Source: CAYVBN01 sp964538565 (GTDB lineage Bacteria; Pseudomonadota; Alphaproteobacteria; Rhizobiales; Xanthobacteraceae). From it: a stretch of 23,969 bases of DNA. A program made the translations under genes and the position numbers. The stretch lies in NCBI GenBank assembly GCA_964538565.1, contig CAZIGW010000242.1, forward strand, positions 1-23,969, in the 5' to 3' direction. Shown piece by piece: positions 1 to 9,632 of the stretch. The notes under the pieces are model-generated. The model ran no database searches, was not told the origin of the DNA, and saw only the letters and a program-made list of their open reading frames with translations. The stretch's first letter is position 1. Every line of letters starts with the position of its first letter.

Positions 1-546
1 ATGGACGCGAAGCTGGTGGGTGCGGCCGGTGATGGGCTCGAGCGCAAGCCACGTCCATGCCCGACGCCGCGGCCCCGCCTCGCCATCCCCCTCGCCGCTA
101 CCCTGATCCCGCGTGGGCGCCTCCGAGCGCCCCAGCACCCGCCACCGGGTGATCGCCGGCTGGCCGTGCGGATCGGGTTTCATCCACCAGCCGCGGCTCG
201 CGTCGCGCCGGCCGAGCGGGAGGTCGATCGTGCCCTCGGTCGTCTCCGGGCCGCCCTCGACCACGGCCCAATAGGTCTTGCCGACCTTGCCGTGCTTGAA
301 CAGAAGCCCCAGATGAGCAAGCGCCTTGCGGTGGCGGCCGAGCACCAGGCATCCCGACGTGTCCCGGTCGAGCCGGTGCGCGAGCGCGGGCATGCGCGGC
401 AGCCCGAAGCGCAGCGCGTCGAAATGATCCTCGAGGCTCGTCCCGCCCTTGGGGCCGCGATGAACCGGCAGTCCGGCCGGCTTGTCCACCACCAGCATCA
501 GACCGTCGCGGTAGAGCACGCGGGCAAGCATGTCTTCCGGTGTCAT
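1..546 (-). CDS. RluA-family RNA pseudouridine synthase (partial, 3' end beyond left edge)
   Basis: The minus strand is open from the ATG at 546 to the window edge, giving 182 residues without a stop. The product shows RluA-family hallmarks: the DKPAGLPVH segment (residues 21-29), the catalytic motif HRLDRDTSG (57-65, with D60 the expected nucleophile) and TGRTHQLRVH at 173-182. These enzymes isomerise uridine to pseudouridine in rRNA or tRNA; the RNA target cannot be read from sequence. There is no N-terminal S4 domain before the catalytic core, so it is a single-domain form. Residues about 141-162 form a Gly/Glu/Arg-rich insertion. The gene is divergent from ftsY with only 27 bases between start codons. 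The plus-strand frame that stays open here is its antisense shadow. Confidence 0.9.
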   Translation of the reverse strand, partial: MTPEDMLARVLYRDGLMLVVDKPAGLPVHRGPKGGTSLEDHFDALRFGLPRMPALAHRLDRDTSGCLVLGRHRKALAHLGLLFKHGKVGKTYWAVVEGGPETTEGTIDLPLGRRDASRGWWMKPDPHGQPAITRWRVLGRSEAPTRDQGSGEGDGEAGPRRRAWTWLALEPITGRTHQLRVH

Positions 547-573
547 GACGAAACCGCTATCACGAGTGCCGGC

Positions 574-1524
574 ATGAACGACAGCACCGATCCGAAGGGC
601 GAGCGCCCGAGCTGGTGGCGACGGCTGAGCAGCGGACTGCGCCGCACCTCGGCGTCGATCGGCAACGCCATCGGCGATCTCGTGAGCCGGCGCAAGCTCG
701 ACGCGGCCACGCTCGAGGAGCTCGAGGAAGTGCTGATCCGCGCCGACCTTGGCGTGGAGACCGCCGCGAAGGTCGCCGCCGCGATCGGCGAGGGTCGCTA
801 CGACAAGTCCGTCTCGGCCGACGACGTCAAGGCGATCCTCGCCGCCGAGGTCGAGAAGATTCTCGCTCCGGTCGCCCACCCGCTCGAGATCGGCTCCTCG
901 GCGCGCCCCTTCGTCATCCTCGTGGTCGGCGTCAACGGCTCCGGCAAGACGACCACCATCGGCAAGCTGGCGGCGAAGATGCGCCGCGAAGGCCGGCGCG
1001 TGCTGCTGGCGGCCGGCGACACGTTTCGCGCCGCCGCCATCGACCAGTTGAAGATCTGGGGCGAGCGCACCGGCGCCACGGTGGTGGCGCGCGAGCAGGG
1101 CGCCGACGCGGCCGGCCTCGCCTACGACGCGCTGGCGCAGGCGCGCACCGACGGCGCCGACGTGCTCGTCATCGACACGGCCGGCCGCCTGCAGAACAAG
1201 GCGGGCCTCATGAGCGAACTCGACAAGATCGTGCGCGTCCTCAGGAAGCTCGATGCGAGCGCCCCGCATGCGGTCCTGCTGGTGCTCGACGCCACCGTCG
1301 GGCAGAACGCGCTGTCGCAGGTGGCGGAATTCTCCAGGATCGCCGGCGTGACCGGTCTGGTCATGACCAAGCTCGACGGCACGGCGCGCGGCGGCATCCT
1401 GGTGGCGATCGCGGCCCGCTACGGCCTGCCGGTCCACTTCGTCGGCGTCGGAGAAGGCGTCGAGGATCTGTCGCCGTTCGCCGCCAGGGACTTCGCCCGC
1501 GCGATCGCCGGGCTCGAACCGTGA
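574..1524 (+). CDS. ftsY: Signal recognition particle receptor FtsY
   Basis: FtsY is the membrane-associated GTPase that receives SRP-ribosome complexes for cotranslational membrane protein insertion. The 316-residue product has the N-domain helical bundle (about 35-105) and a complete G domain: G1 GVNGSGKTT (119-127), G2 DTFRAAA (149-155), G3 DTAGR (201-205), G4 TKLDG (265-269) and G5 GVGE (291-294). The frame is open further upstream to base 1, but that part is antisense to the pseudouridine synthase and contains no family sequence, so the ATG at 574 is chosen. The acidic A domain seen in E. coli FtsY is nearly absent; a short basic stretch (WWRRLSSGLRR, 14-24) may contact the membrane. yciB follows 40 bases downstream on the same strand, probably cotranscribed. 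Confidence 0.97.
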   Translation: MNDSTDPKGERPSWWRRLSSGLRRTSASIGNAIGDLVSRRKLDAATLEELEEVLIRADLGVETAAKVAAAIGEGRYDKSVSADDVKAILAAEVEKILAPVAHPLEIGSSARPFVILVVGVNGSGKTTTIGKLAAKMRREGRRVLLAAGDTFRAAAIDQLKIWGERTGATVVAREQGADAAGLAYDALAQARTDGADVLVIDTAGRLQNKAGLMSELDKIVRVLRKLDASAPHAVLLVLDATVGQNALSQVAEFSRIAGVTGLVMTKLDGTARGGILVAIAARYGLPVHFVGVGEGVEDLSPFAARDFARAIAGLEP

Positions 1525-1564
1525 GCATTGCGTCAGCACCCCGTCGAGGACACGTGGACACCGC

Positions 1565-2155
1565 ATGAGCCCGCCGCCCGAGAAGAAAGCCATCCATCCG
1601 TTTCTCAAGCTGACGCTCGAGATCGGACCGCTGGTCCTGTTCTTCGCCGTCAATGCGCGCCTCGGCATCTTCGCGGGGACCGGCGTGTTCATGGCCGCGG
1701 TGGTGGTCGCGCTCGGCGTCTCCTACGCGCTCACGCGGCATCTGCCGATCATGCCGCTGGTCTCGGCGATCATCGTCGTGGTGTTCGGATCGCTGACCCT
1801 CGCGCTGCACGACGAGACGTTCATCAAGCTCAAGCCGACACTGATCTACGCCCTGTTCGGGGCGGTGCTGATCGGCGGGCTCGTGACCAACAAGCCGCTG
1901 CTCGCAACGGTGTTCGATCAGGTGTTCAACCTGTCGGAGGAGGGCTGGCGCAAGCTCACGCTGCGCTGGGCCGCGTTCTTCATCGTCATGGCGGTCCTCA
2001 ACGAGATCGTGTGGCGCACGCAGTCGACGGATTTCTGGGTGAACTTCAAACTGTTCGGCTTCGTGCCGCTGACCTTCCTGTTCGCCATGCTGCAGTATCC
2101 GCTGCTGCAGAAGTACGACGCCGGGTCGCAGACCGCGGAAGCCGCGAAGGAGTGA
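1565..2155 (+). CDS. yciB: YciB/IspZ-family inner-membrane protein (septation protein A)
   Basis: This 196-residue, very hydrophobic protein matches the YciB (septation protein A, IspZ) family of inner-membrane proteins linked to cell-envelope synthesis and division. Five or so membrane segments are visible: about 20-36, 38-55, 60-80, 93-108 and 133-150, plus a C-terminal one near 165-182. Family-typical stretches include the N-terminal KLTLEIGPLVLFF and the segment RWAAFFIVMAVLNEIVWR followed by FWVNFKLFG. The ATG at 1565 puts a charged N-terminus (PPPEKKAIHP) before the first membrane segment. It lies 40 bases after ftsY, and its stop is 7 bases from the convergent ccmG stop. Precise molecular role is not established. 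Confidence 0.93.
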   Translation: MSPPPEKKAIHPFLKLTLEIGPLVLFFAVNARLGIFAGTGVFMAAVVVALGVSYALTRHLPIMPLVSAIIVVVFGSLTLALHDETFIKLKPTLIYALFGAVLIGGLVTNKPLLATVFDQVFNLSEEGWRKLTLRWAAFFIVMAVLNEIVWRTQSTDFWVNFKLFGFVPLTFLFAMLQYPLLQKYDAGSQTAEAAKE

Positions 2156-2162
2156 GCGGCGG

Positions 2163-2759
2163 TCAGGAGCTGCCGGCGAGCGCCTTCTCGATCTGCGGCT
2201 TGAGCGTGGCTGCGAGATTGTCGGGCGTCACCGGCCCGACCAGCTTGTAGGCGATGCGCCCGTCGCGCCCGATCACGAACGTCTCCGGGACGCCGTAGAC
2301 CCCCCATTCGATCGCCGCGCGGCCGCTGCTGTCGGCGCCGGAGGCGGCGAACGGATTGCCGTAGCGGCCGAGAAAGCGCCGCGCATTGTCGGCCTCGTCC
2401 TTGTAGTTGAGCCCGACGAGACGGATGCGCTTGTCCTTGGCGAGTTCGACGAGCAGCGGCGCCTCGTCGTGGCACGGCACGCACCACGAGGCCCACACGT
2501 TGAGCACCGTCACCGCGCCCTTGAAATCCGCCGCCGTGATGCCCGGGACCGGGTGACCGTCGCGCTCGAGGCCGGGCACCGGCGGCAGATTGGTGGCGGG
2601 CGCCGGGTGGCCGATCAGCGCGGAGGGAATGCGCGAGGGATCGCCGCTGCCGAGCCGCAACAGGAACACCGCGGCGAGCCCGAGGAACACCGCGAGCGGG
2701 ACGAGGACTGCGAGGCACCGGCTGGCGCCGGATCTCTCCACCGACGGGGTGGTGCTCAT
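2163..2759 (-). CDS. ccmG: CcmG/DsbE periplasmic thioredoxin for cytochrome c maturation
   Basis: A membrane-anchored thioredoxin-like thioreductase that keeps the apocytochrome c CXXCH cysteines reduced for haem attachment. The 198-residue protein has an N-terminal signal anchor (about 15-36), then a thioredoxin domain with WASWCVPC (redox cysteines C93 and C96) and the cis-proline region GVYGVPETF (P158), both typical of the DsbE/CcmG subgroup. The reading frame stays open far upstream behind ccmD and ccmC, but the ATG at 2759 directly precedes the anchor and overlaps the ccmD stop as ATGA, indicating translational coupling. It is the last gene of ccmABCDG. Confidence 0.96.
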   Translation of the reverse strand: MSTTPSVERSGASRCLAVLVPLAVFLGLAAVFLLRLGSGDPSRIPSALIGHPAPATNLPPVPGLERDGHPVPGITAADFKGAVTVLNVWASWCVPCHDEAPLLVELAKDKRIRLVGLNYKDEADNARRFLGRYGNPFAASGADSSGRAAIEWGVYGVPETFVIGRDGRIAYKLVGPVTPDNLAATLKPQIEKALAGSS

Positions 2760-2935
2760 GCGCTCTCCTCCCTCGGCTCGATCGGCCGGCGCCGCACGCC
2801 GCGGGCCTCGAGATCGGCGAGGAGCCGTCTCTGGGCGCGGTGATCCAATACGACCCAGACGATGAGCGAAGCGATCACCAGGACGGCCACCGAATAGGCG
2901 GCGAGGATGAAATCCGCGTACGGCCCGAGATGCAT
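2756..2935 (-). CDS. ccmD: CcmD haem exporter accessory protein
   Basis: A 59-residue protein read directly from the minus strand; easily missed because of its size. It begins MHLGPYADFI, has one transmembrane helix (about 8-30, ending LIVWVVLDHRAQRRLL) and a charged, Arg-rich cytoplasmic tail. This matches CcmD, the small membrane protein that helps the CcmABC complex release haem-loaded CcmE. It starts 3 bases after the ccmC stop, and its TGA overlaps the ccmG ATG by four bases, as expected for tightly coupled ccm genes. Size, topology and position agree; sequence conservation in this family is low. Confidence 0.92.
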   Translation of the reverse strand: MHLGPYADFILAAYSVAVLVIASLIVWVVLDHRAQRRLLADLEARGVRRRPIEPREESA

Positions 2936-2938
2936 CGC

Positions 2939-3673
2939 TCAAGCCTCTTGCGCGCGCTGCGCCTGCAGGAGCCGGAGCGTTCGCACGCGCCGCCGCAGGA
3001 TCTCGTTGCGCATGGCGGCGACATGCAGCGTGACGAACAGCAGCGTGAAGGCCAGCGCCATGGTGAGCAAGGGAATCAACATGCTGCGGTCGATGGTCGG
3101 GCCGCCGAGGCGGAATACCGACGCCGGCTGGTGCAGCGTGTTCCACCAGTCGACCGAGAACTTGATGATCGGCAGGTTGACGGCGCCCACCAGGGTGAGG
3201 ATCGCGGCGGCGCGTCCGGCGCGCGTCGGCTCGTCGACGGTGCGCCACAGCGCCATCAGGCCGAGGTACATCAGGAACAGCACCAGGACCGACGTGAGGC
3301 GGGCGTCCCACTCCCAATAGGTGCCCCACATCGGCCGGCCCCACAGCGAGCCGGTGACAAGACAGAGAAACGTGAAGGCGGCGCCGATCGGCGTCGCGGT
3401 CTTGGCGGCCACGTCGGCGAGCGGATGGCGCCACACCAGCGTGCCGAGCGCGGCGAGGCTCATCAGGCTCCAGCAGAACATGCCGAGCCAGGCCGAGGGC
3501 ACGTGGATGTACATGATCTTCACGGTCGCGCCCTGCTGGTAGTCGTCGGGCGCGCCGAGCACCTGCTGGATCCCGATCGCGAAGAGAAGGACCGTCGCGG
3601 CGGCGAGCCACGGCAGGACGCGTTCGGCGAAAGCCAGGAAACGCGAGGGATTGGCAAAATCGATCAGGGCCAT
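2939..3673 (-). CDS. ccmC: Haem exporter/haem-handling protein CcmC
   Basis: CcmC binds haem at the periplasmic face of the membrane and attaches it to CcmE. The 244-residue product has about six transmembrane helices and the tryptophan-rich WWD domain (WGRPMWGTYWEWD, residues 111-123). Conserved external histidines H57 (in YIHVPSAW) and H181 (in TLHQPAS) are the expected axial haem ligands. The ATG at 3673 (MALIDFANPSRF) fits family N-termini; an upstream in-frame start would add 24 unrelated Arg-rich residues. ccmB ends 81 bases upstream, and ccmD follows after 3 bases. Confidence 0.97.
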   Translation of the reverse strand: MALIDFANPSRFLAFAERVLPWLAAATVLLFAIGIQQVLGAPDDYQQGATVKIMYIHVPSAWLGMFCWSLMSLAALGTLVWRHPLADVAAKTATPIGAAFTFLCLVTGSLWGRPMWGTYWEWDARLTSVLVLFLMYLGLMALWRTVDEPTRAGRAAAILTLVGAVNLPIIKFSVDWWNTLHQPASVFRLGGPTIDRSMLIPLLTMALAFTLLFVTLHVAAMRNEILRRRVRTLRLLQAQRAQEA

Positions 3674-3754
3674 CGGGCTCTTTCTTAGTAACGGCCACGG
3701 GCGGCCGCAATGTGGCGGTCTGCCGGCGCTCTCAACAGCGCGCAAGCCCCTGCG

Positions 3755-4423
3755 TCATTCGACCCCCAGCCGCAGCGCCGCGGCGGCCGCGACCGGGCCG
3801 ATGACGAGGCTGCCCAGGCTCAGGGCGCACAGGATGGCGAACGGCGCGCCGAACGGAAGCGGACCGACCACCGCCGCATCGGCCGCGGCGACCCCGAAGA
3901 TCAGTACGGGGATCGTCAGCGGCAAGACGAGCACCGGCATCAGCAGACCGCCGCGACGCAATGCGACGCCAAGCGCCGCCCCGATCAGCCCGATGAAGGT
4001 GAGCGCTGGCGTGCCGGCGAGCAGCGTGAGCACCACGGCGCCGATCGAGAGCGGCTCCAGGTTGAGGAGGAGCCCGAACACCGGCGTGGCGGCGACGAGC
4101 GGCAGTCCGGTCGTCAGCCAGTGCGCGATCGCTTTGGCGCCGACGGCGAGCTCGAGCGGCACGCCCCCCATCAGGATCAGGTCGAGCGAGCCGTCCTCGT
4201 GGTCGGCGGCGAACAGCCGGTCGAGGCCGAGCAGCGAGGCCAGCAGAGCGCCCAGCCAGAGGATCGCGGGCCCGACCCGCGTCAGCAACTTCGGATCGGG
4301 CCCGAAGGCGAACGGCACCAGCGTGACGACGGCGAGAAAGAACAGGACCCCCATGAGGGCGCCGCCGCCGACGCGCACCGCAAGCCGCATGTCGCGGACC
4401 AGGAGGGCTGCGAGCGCCTGCAT
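3755..4423 (-). CDS. ccmB: Haem ABC exporter permease CcmB
   Basis: This is the membrane component of the CcmAB ABC transporter that powers release of holo-CcmE. The 222-residue protein has about six hydrophobic segments and the family's characteristic region FAADHEDGSLDLILMGGVPLE (about 70-90), followed by the helix pair around ALTFIGLIGAALGVALRRGGLLMPVLVLPL. Length matches CcmB. Its ATG shares one base with the ccmA stop codon (TGATG), so translation is probably coupled. An 81-base untranslated stretch separates it from ccmC; I see no terminator in that stretch. Confidence 0.96.
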   Translation of the reverse strand: MQALAALLVRDMRLAVRVGGGALMGVLFFLAVVTLVPFAFGPDPKLLTRVGPAILWLGALLASLLGLDRLFAADHEDGSLDLILMGGVPLELAVGAKAIAHWLTTGLPLVAATPVFGLLLNLEPLSIGAVVLTLLAGTPALTFIGLIGAALGVALRRGGLLMPVLVLPLTIPVLIFGVAAADAAVVGPLPFGAPFAILCALSLGSLVIGPVAAAAALRLGVE

Positions 4424-5028
4424 CAGTGCCGACCGAGCCGGAGTTCGCGGCTTCCCACAAGGCCGAGCGGCCCGTGCGTCGCCGCGATGAGAAGACCGCC
4501 GCCGGCGAGCTGCTTCTGCATGAGGTCGGCGAGCCGGGCCTGGGACGCGGCGTCGAGCGCGGCGGTCGGCTCGTCGAGCAGCCAGATCGGCCGACGCACC
4601 GCGAGCAGCCGGGCAATCGACAACCGCCGGCGTTGCCCGGCGGACAGAAAGGCGGCCGGCAGGTCGGCGAGATCCTCGAGGCCCACCTGCGCCAGGGCAT
4701 CATGCGCGGGCGCGGCCGGATTTCCGTAGTATTGAATCCAGAACCGCAGGTTCTCGGCGACCGAGAGGGAGGGCTTGAGGGCGTCCTGGTGGCCGAGGTA
4801 GTGCGCCTGCTCCGGCAGGGTGAGTTCCGGATCGCCGCCCGCAAGCGCGAGGCTGCCACCGGCCGCCCGCAACAGGCCGGCAATGAGCCGCAGCAACGAG
4901 GTCTTGCCGGCGCCGTTGGGTCCCATGAGCAGCAGGGCCTCGCCGGCGCGAACCGAGAAGCTCAACCCGGCGAACACCTCCCGGCCCCCACGCTGGCAGA
5001 CGAGATCGCGGGCCTCCAGCCGCATCAT
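4423..5028 (-). CDS. ccmA: Haem ABC exporter ATP-binding protein CcmA
   Basis: A compact 201-residue ABC ATPase that pairs with CcmB in cytochrome c maturation. Walker A is GPNGAGKT (36-43), the signature is LSAGQ (128-132), Walker B is IWLLDE (148-153) and the switch histidine is H185. The signature LSAGQRRRLSIARL with Ala in place of the usual second Gly is typical of CcmA, and YLGHQDALKPSLSVAENL is a strong family match. It is the first gene of the operon. Two consecutive Met codons open the frame; 5028 is used, but 5025 is equally possible. It diverges from acnA across 262 bases. Confidence 0.97.
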   Translation of the reverse strand: MMRLEARDLVCQRGGREVFAGLSFSVRAGEALLLMGPNGAGKTSLLRLIAGLLRAAGGSLALAGGDPELTLPEQAHYLGHQDALKPSLSVAENLRFWIQYYGNPAAPAHDALAQVGLEDLADLPAAFLSAGQRRRLSIARLLAVRRPIWLLDEPTAALDAASQARLADLMQKQLAGGGLLIAATHGPLGLVGSRELRLGRH

Positions 5029-5133
5029 GCCGCCCCCGGGCCCCGCAGGACGCCGTCGGCCGTCGCGGTTCCATCGGGCCGGCGCTGCTCAATCGGCGGC
5101 TTAGCGTTCACCTGTTCACAACTCTCGTTTGTG

Positions 5134-5162
5134 TGGCAGACCAGAAAAAAAGCTCTTATAAG
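5134..5162 (+). promoter_or_regulatory. Candidate sigma-70-type promoter for acnA
   Basis: TGGCAG and TATAAG are separated by 17 bases in the ccmA-acnA intergenic region, just downstream of an A-rich stretch. The -10 element is good and the -35 is poor. A start near 5169 would leave a leader of about 120 bases before acnA. The CTTATAAG palindrome could also serve as a -10 on the minus strand for ccmA, but no convincing -35 is seen there. Confidence 0.3.
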
Positions 5163-5290
5163 CCGCCCATTAAAGCCGCGACCCGGTCAGCCGCGCAAAT
5201 CCCAGCGCGGTCGCGAAGGGGCAAGGCCGTTCTGGTACTTTCCCACCGCCACCGAATCCGGACGCCGCAAAGCCGGGATGGAAACCGATC

Positions 5291-7996
<2,706 letters not shown>

Positions 7997-8023
7997 TGCC
8001 GTAGGTGCCGATCAAACAAAATT

Positions 8024-8050
8024 AACCGCCGGGGATCATTCCCGGCGGTT
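8024..8050. terminator. Intrinsic terminator after acnA, probably bidirectional
   Basis: A perfect 10-bp inverted repeat (AACCGCCGGG / CCCGGCGGTT) encloses a 7-base loop, 27 bases after the acnA stop. The plus side is followed by a weak T-rich stretch. On the minus strand the hairpin is followed by TAATTTTGTTTG, a better U-tract, so it could also stop minus-strand transcription entering from the 8051-8348 interval. Confidence 0.8.
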
Positions 8051-8348
8051 TCATGTTTGTGATCGCAACGTCAGGCGGCTCACCGCGAAGTGAGTGGCAG
8101 GTGACGGCGGCCGCGGCTATCAAAGTTGACGTGAGGGAAGGTGGCGCGCGAGTCACCTTGGGAGAACGACGCGAGTTCCTGCCCCTTGGTCGCCGAAAAT
8201 GGCGCGTAGTGGTAGCCTGAGGTCGGCGGCAGGCAAGTGACGTCTTTTTGCGGGAAGGGGCGTGGCGTCAACCACGCTGAATTTTTGCAGAGAGTTCCCG
8301 GCGCATGCGGGAGATGCGCACAAGGGGCACCGGAGGGCCGACGAGAAG
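8051..8348. other. Intergenic region between acnA terminator and DUF1223 gene
   Basis: No convincing gene is seen. A 63-codon minus-strand frame (8080-8271) ends 30 bases before the bidirectional terminator, but it opens with TTG, lacks a Shine-Dalgarno sequence and has no recognisable product. A 6-bp hairpin with stems at 8260-8265 and 8272-8277, followed by TGAATTTTT, is a weak terminator-like element. The promoter of the DUF1223 gene should lie here, but I cannot place it. Confidence 0.5.
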
Positions 8349-9095
8349 ATGACCCAGCACCGCCGAACGACGTTCTTTCTGATCGTTGGCGCCGCCCTGG
8401 TGAGTTTGCCGAGCCTCGTGGAGGCGGGTCCGCGTGCCGTGGTCGAGTTGTTCACCAGCCAGGGTTGCTCGTCCTGTCCGCTCGCCGACAAGCTCCTTGG
8501 CGAACTGAGCAATGATCCCTCTCTCGTCACCATGAGCCTGCCGATCGACTACTGGGACTATCTCGGCTGGAAGGACACCCTGGCCAAGCCCCGCCACAGC
8601 GCGCGCCAGCGCGCCTATTCGGTCGCGCGCGGCGACCGGCAGGTCTACACGCCGCAGGTCGTCGTCAACGGAAGCGTCCAGGTGCTGGGCAGCGACCAGG
8701 CCGGGATCGAACGGGCGATCAGCCAGAGCGGGCGCAGCGCCGGGACGTTGTCGGTTCCGGTCACGCTGACGATCTCGTCGGGCCGGCTGATCGTGACCGC
8801 GGCCGCCGCCACCGAGGGCGCCGAGGCGAGCGCGCAGGTGTGGCTGTGCGCGCTGAGCAAGGCCATCCCGGTCGAGATCGGGCGCGGTGAAAATCGCGGC
8901 AAGACCATCACCTATCACAACGTCGTCCGCCGCTGGCTGAAGCTTGGTGACTGGACGGGCGGCGCGCAGACGTGGAGCATCCCGGTCGAGGACGTCAAAC
9001 AGGACGGCATCGACACGGTGGTGGCGTTGGTGCAGAGCGGCACCAGCGACAAGCCGGGCGTGATGCTCGGCGCCGAGAAAACGTCCCTGCGCTGA
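8349..9095 (+). CDS. Exported DUF1223 protein, thioredoxin-like
   Basis: A 248-residue protein matching the DUF1223 family found in alphaproteobacteria. Residues 1-26 form a signal peptide (basic MTQHRR, hydrophobic FFLIVGAALVSLPSLV, small-residue cleavage site near VEA-GP), so export to the periplasm is likely. The mature protein opens with AVVELFTSQGCSSCPLAD, a thioredoxin-fold beta strand with a CXXC pair (C40, C43). YTPQVVVNG (about residues 99-107) matches the cis-Pro region of thioredoxin-like folds. A disulfide or thiol role is therefore possible but unproven. The start at 8349 is chosen for the signal peptide and the GAGAAG sequence just upstream; a GTG at 8262 would add 29 residues that spoil the signal peptide. 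Confidence 0.9.
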   Translation: MTQHRRTTFFLIVGAALVSLPSLVEAGPRAVVELFTSQGCSSCPLADKLLGELSNDPSLVTMSLPIDYWDYLGWKDTLAKPRHSARQRAYSVARGDRQVYTPQVVVNGSVQVLGSDQAGIERAISQSGRSAGTLSVPVTLTISSGRLIVTAAAATEGAEASAQVWLCALSKAIPVEIGRGENRGKTITYHNVVRRWLKLGDWTGGAQTWSIPVEDVKQDGIDTVVALVQSGTSDKPGVMLGAEKTSLR

Positions 9096-9202
9096 GACCT
9101 CCCCTTTCCCCGACAGTGCTCTTCTTGAATGGCGCCGACCAGACCCCGGTGGGCCGGGGGAGCGCGGCTCGGCCGCGCGCGCGTCGGCATCGATCGCCGA
9201 TC

Positions 9203-9389
9203 GAAAAAAGGGCCGGCTCAGGCCGGCCCGCAGAGCGTTGGGGGATTGAACCGTACACGAAACAACAGGTCCGGTCCGAAGGAGCCCGGGGGGCTGGGGG
9301 GCTGAGGAATCCGCGCTCGCGCCGGACCGGACACTGAGGCAACGCTCTCATGCATGCCGGAGCATAGCGGCGGGGCCGGGACGGAATTG
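9203..9389 (-). ncRNA. Candidate structured small RNA with 6S-like topology
   Basis: Read on the minus strand, a perfect 9-bp closing stem (9340-9348 with 9232-9240) surrounds an asymmetric bubble: 7 bases on the 5' side and 28 on the 3' side. An inner perfect 10-bp stem follows (9323-9332 with 9269-9278), capped by a roughly 44-base structured arm. Directly 3' is an intrinsic terminator hairpin with six T's. A promoter-like CTTCAC-N17-CATAAT lies just upstream. The closed stem, large asymmetric bubble and distal arm resemble bacterial 6S RNA, the RNA polymerase-binding regulator, and the size (about 145 bases from closing stem to terminator, or about 185 from the predicted start) is compatible. 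The 6S assignment is inference; a structured RNA gene is the firmer claim. Confidence 0.6.
9204..9229 (-). terminator. Intrinsic terminator of the candidate small RNA
   Basis: On the minus strand a 7-bp G+C-only stem (9223-9229 with 9210-9216) with a 6-base loop is followed immediately by TTTTTT (9209-9204). No protein gene ends just upstream on that strand, so the terminator needs another explanation, which the structured RNA provides. Confidence 0.8.
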
Positions 9390-9396
9390 AGGCAGT

Positions 9397-9425
9397 ATTA
9401 TGATCCACCTAACGTGTGCGTGAAG
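9397..9425 (-). promoter_or_regulatory. Putative promoter of the candidate small RNA
   Basis: On the minus strand CTTCAC (9425-9420) and CATAAT (9402-9397) are separated by exactly 17 bases, close to the alphaproteobacterial housekeeping consensus (CTTGAC and TATAAT-like). Initiation would be near 9389, about 40 bases before the closing stem. A second -10-like CTATGC at 9366-9361 would start the RNA right at the stem but has no good -35. Confidence 0.45.
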
Positions 9426-9632
9426 ATGCAGCTTCGTGCGGCAACAACGCGCAGGTCGGGTTGCCGCTCGATGTGGACACGCGCTGACCTCGGGGGCATG
9501 CGCCCCGGCGTGGACTCACGCGGCGCGATGGTGAAAACAACCGTCTGCCGCTGGGGCAGGATGCGACGGGCAATGGCCTTGCCGGACCCGGCGCGCGGGG
9601 CGATCATGACAGAATAAACCAGGAGGCGCCGC

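Larger units (their letters stand above)
9096..9632. other. 537-base gene-free interval containing a candidate small RNA
   Basis: No protein-coding frame here is convincing. It contains a G+C-rich stretch after the DUF1223 gene (9096-9202), the candidate structured RNA and its terminator on the minus strand (9203-9389), its putative promoter (9397-9425) and the upstream region of the DUF2794 gene. An alternative plus-strand promoter, TTGAGG-N17-TAACGT at 9387-9415, overlaps the minus-strand one and could drive the DUF2794 gene with a leader of about 210 bases. Confidence 0.6.

Noticed and set aside
1..573. In-frame upstream extension of ftsY
   Set aside because: The sequence is antisense to the pseudouridine synthase motifs and unlike any FtsY N-terminal domain.
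8080..8271. 63-codon minus-strand frame
   Set aside because: TTG start, no ribosome binding site, no recognisable family; kept only as part of the intergenic note.
8260..8285. Small hairpin followed by T's before the DUF1223 gene
   Set aside because: Only a 6-bp stem with an interrupted T-tract and no plus-strand gene ending there.
9262..9283. Plus-strand CAGGTCCGGTCCGAAGGAGC resembling the SRP RNA tip (CAGGTCCGGAAGG)
   Set aside because: The symmetric SRP loop and matching flanking strands are missing; the sequence is explained by the inner stem of the candidate RNA on the other strand.
9354..9617. 87-codon plus-strand frame before the DUF2794 gene
   Set aside because: No ribosome binding site, no family features, and it runs opposite the putative small-RNA promoter.
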